Shown here: piece after piece, positions 5,199 to 6,642 of the stretch
Position numbering within the stretch: position 1 is the first letter of the stretch
How the letters are laid out: every line of letters starts with the position of its first letter
Origin: Paracoccaceae bacterium
Lineage (GTDB): Bacteria; Pseudomonadota; Alphaproteobacteria; Rhodobacterales; Rhodobacteraceae
Assembly (NCBI GenBank): GCA_007134405.1
Contig: SLKW01000090.1
Location: 1-6,642 of the forward strand
Direction: 5' to 3'
Length of the DNA: 6,642 nucleotides
Notes under the pieces: model-generated
Seen by the model: only the letters and a program-made list of their open reading frames with translations
The model's database searches: none
Told to the model about the DNA's origin: nothing
Translations under genes and position numbers: made by a program

Positions 5199-6258
5199 GC
5201 CGCTGCCGCCCGGCGCGGCGATCGGAATCCTCGGCGGTGGGCAATTGGGGCGTATGCTCTCGGTCGCGGCAAGCCGGTTGGGCTATCGCTGCCATGTCTT
5301 TGACACCACGCCCGCGCCACCGGCCGGTCATGTGGCCGAAAAGGTCACGACCGCCGACTGGGTGGACGCGGCCGCGCTTCGCGCGTTCGCGACCTCCGTC
5401 GACGTCATCACCTTCGAGTTCGAGAACATTCCGACGGCCACCCTGGACATCCTCGAATCCCTGCGTCCGGTCCGTCCGGGCAGACAGGCGCTGGCGGTCA
5501 GTCAGGACCGGCGCGACGAGAAGGCGTTTCTGTCCGGGCTTGGGCTGAAAGTCGCACCCTTCGCGCCGGTCGTCGACGCCGAGAGCCTCGCACAGGCGTT
5601 AGCGCAAATCGGAACGCCGGCGATCCTGAAGACGGCCAGACTGGGCTACGACGGCAAGGGCCAGGCGCGGATCGACGGGCAGGGGGATGCGGCGGGCGCG
5701 CTGACCGCGATGCAGGGCGCGCCGGCGGTGCTGGAAGGGTTCGTGGAGTTTGCGCGCGAGGTCTCGGTCATCGTCGCACGCGGTCTCGGCGGAGAGGTCG
5801 TCTGCTTCGAGCCGGGCGAGAACGTGCATGCCGACGGGATCCTGCGGAAAACCATGGTCCCGGCCCAGTTGACCCCGGGCCAACGCGTCGACGCGGTGCT
5901 GATGGCCGGGCAGATCGTCAACGCGCTGGACTATGTCGGCGTGATGGGGGTGGAGTTCTTCGTGACGGATGCGGGGCTTGTGGTGAACGAGATCGCGCCG
6001 CGGGTGCACAATTCCGGTCACTGGACGCAGGCGGGATGTTCGGTCGATCAGTTCGAGCAGCACATCCGCGCCGTGGCGGGCCTTCCCCTGGGCAATGGGG
6101 CGCGTCGCGCCGATGTGGTGATGGAGAACCTGATCGGGGAGGAGGTCGCGCGCCTGCCGGACCTTTTGCGCGAAAGTGATGTCTCCATCCACCTTTATGG
6201 AAAGACGGAGGCGCGACCGGGACGCAAGATGGGACATGTGAACCGGGTCATTCGGTAA
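5179..6258 (+). CDS. purK: PurK, N5-carboxyaminoimidazole ribonucleotide synthase
   Basis: ATP-grasp enzyme that carboxylates AIR with bicarbonate to give N5-CAIR, the substrate of PurE. Numbered from 5179, the 359-aa product shows the N-terminal [11 protein letters not shown] (16-26), FEFENIP (79-85), [11 protein letters not shown] (108-118), the ATP-grasp stretch [15 protein letters not shown] (148-162), [14 protein letters not shown] (184-197), the Mg-ATP site [19 protein letters not shown] (257-275) with HNSGHWT (277-283), and the C-terminal HLYGK and [10 protein letters not shown]. It is complete. The start is uncertain. ATG 5179 gives a 20-bp overlap with purE; ATG 5191 gives an 8-bp overlap and a four-residue-shorter N-terminus (MSEPLPPG) that looks more like the homologues I recall. 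Neither has a well-placed ribosome binding site, so translation probably depends on coupling to purE. Confidence 0.97.
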   Translation: MSRKMSEPLPPGAAIGILGGGQLGRMLSVAASRLGYRCHVFDTTPAPPAGHVAEKVTTADWVDAAALRAFATSVDVITFEFENIPTATLDILESLRPVRPGRQALAVSQDRRDEKAFLSGLGLKVAPFAPVVDAESLAQALAQIGTPAILKTARLGYDGKGQARIDGQGDAAGALTAMQGAPAVLEGFVEFAREVSVIVARGLGGEVVCFEPGENVHADGILRKTMVPAQLTPGQRVDAVLMAGQIVNALDYVGVMGVEFFVTDAGLVVNEIAPRVHNSGHWTQAGCSVDQFEQHIRAVAGLPLGNGARRADVVMENLIGEEVARLPDLLRESDVSIHLYGKTEARPGRKMGHVNRVIR

Positions 6259-6274
6259 CGGCGGGGCGCCGCTC

Positions 6275-6339
6275 GGCCCCATCGAGGGGCCTCGCGCCGC
6301 CGGGGGCGGCTGCCCCCGCCGCCCTGCGGGCGCCCCCGC
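6275..6339 (+). terminator. Cluster of three GC hairpins after purK
   Basis: Three perfect stems follow in a row: GGCCCC/GGGGCC (6275-6280 with 6286-6291, 5-base loop), CGGGGGC/GCCCCCG (6301-6307 with 6312-6318, loop GGCT), and GCGGG/CCCGC (6326-6330 with 6335-6339, 4-base loop). None is followed by a U-run, so this is not a textbook intrinsic terminator. GC hairpins of this kind are usual at operon ends in this group. Termination or 3'-end protection of the purEK message is the likely role. Confidence 0.5.
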
Positions 6340-6352
6340 TGCCACGCCCGGC

Positions 6353-6370
6353 TCTGACGAATCTGTCAGA
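6353..6370. promoter_or_regulatory. Perfect 6-6-6 inverted repeat upstream of the nspC-like gene
   Basis: TCTGAC (6353-6358) and GTCAGA (6365-6370) are perfect complements with a 6-base spacer. The site ends six bases before a candidate -35 element, the usual position for an activator or an upstream operator of a dimeric regulator. It is less GC-rich than the hairpin cluster before it and is not followed by a T-run, so a terminator is less likely. Confidence 0.45.
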
Positions 6371-6376
6371 AGGCTG

Positions 6377-6403
6377 TTGTCCGCCACAAGGTGAGGCTAT
6401 ATC
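6377..6403 (+). promoter_or_regulatory. Candidate promoter of the nspC-like gene
   Basis: TTGTCC (6377-6382) and TATATC (6398-6403) form a -35/-10 pair with a short 15-base spacer. TATATC is the most -10-like hexamer in this 199-bp gap. A leader of about 48 bases would precede the ATG. The short spacer lowers confidence, unless the adjacent inverted repeat binds an activator. Confidence 0.38.
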
Positions 6404-6457
6404 GACCCCCCGCACGGGACGCGCGGCTTGCAACCGCCGAAGCAGGAAGGGCCCGAC

Positions 6458-6642
6458 ATGCTGCAGACCCCCTATTACCTGATCGACAAGGCGCGGTTGC
6501 GGCCGAACATGGAAAAGATCGCCTGGCTGCGCGAGGCCTCGGGCGCGAAGTCGCTGCTGGCGCTGAAATGCTTCGCCACCTGGTCGGTGTTCGATTTCAT
6601 GGCGCAGTACATGGACGGCACGACCAGTTCCTCGCTCTACGA
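6458..6642 (+). CDS. nspC: Carboxynorspermidine/carboxyspermidine decarboxylase-like protein, 3' end missing
   Basis: Only the first 61 codons are present; the frame stays open to the window edge. They read MLQTPYYLIDKARLRPNMEK, then SLLALKCFATWSVFDFMAQY and MDGTTSSSLY. This is the N-terminus of a fold-III (alanine-racemase-like) PLP decarboxylase. LALKCFA holds the predicted Schiff-base Lys37, and TPYYLID is the family opening. The closest group I recognise is NspC/CASDC, which decarboxylates carboxynorspermidine or carboxyspermidine to norspermidine or spermidine. It acts after a saccharopine-dehydrogenase-like carboxyspermidine dehydrogenase, which is not in the window. The start has AGGAAGG (6444-6450) seven bases upstream. 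Diaminopimelate or ornithine decarboxylase is a less likely alternative, since their active-site context differs. Confidence 0.85.
   Translation, partial: MLQTPYYLIDKARLRPNMEKIAWLREASGAKSLLALKCFATWSVFDFMAQYMDGTTSSSLY

Noticed and set aside
5599..6387. Minus-strand frame opposite purK (262 codons)
   Set aside because: Antisense shadow of purK with low-complexity, His/Arg-rich sequence and no family resemblance.

Overview
The window is high-GC, mostly coding DNA from an alphaproteobacterium. The most likely source is a member of the Rhodobacteraceae (Rhodobacterales). This rests on the protein flavour, the two-domain ALDH16-type dehydrogenase, the Hsp20-DUF1150 pair, the DUF465, DUF4399, purE and purK neighbourhood, and an NspC-like decarboxylase. 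It is a family-level inference from recognised sequences, not a database result.

Left part (1-2882, + strand): the 3' two thirds of a double-domain aldehyde dehydrogenase, whose first domain is catalytic and whose second is degenerate. A 176-bp spacer follows, holding a short direct repeat and a perfect inverted repeat. Then comes a complete M20-family amidohydrolase/aminoacylase with all its metal-binding motifs.

Middle part (2883-3897): a convergent gap with an 11-bp tandem repeat and a minus-strand terminator. Beyond it is a minus-strand two-gene heat-shock operon, hsp20 followed by a DUF1150 gene. It is preceded by a near-consensus RpoH (sigma-32) promoter, and a GC hairpin covers part of the hsp20 ribosome binding site.

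Right part (3898-6642, + strand): a small coiled-coil DUF465/YdcH protein, an exported histidine-rich DUF4399 protein, overlapping purE and purK (de novo purine synthesis), a cluster of GC hairpins that probably ends purK transcription, a perfect inverted repeat, and the first 61 codons of a PLP-dependent carboxy(nor)spermidine decarboxylase-like gene.

The genes are mainly housekeeping, and I see no phage, transposon, CRISPR, defence or secondary-metabolite system. The points most worth a second look are regulatory: the RpoH promoter and leader of hsp20-DUF1150, the inverted repeats at the purE, amidohydrolase and nspC-like promoters, and the helical-pitch tandem repeat. Two conserved proteins of unknown function also stand out, DUF1150 and DUF4399.
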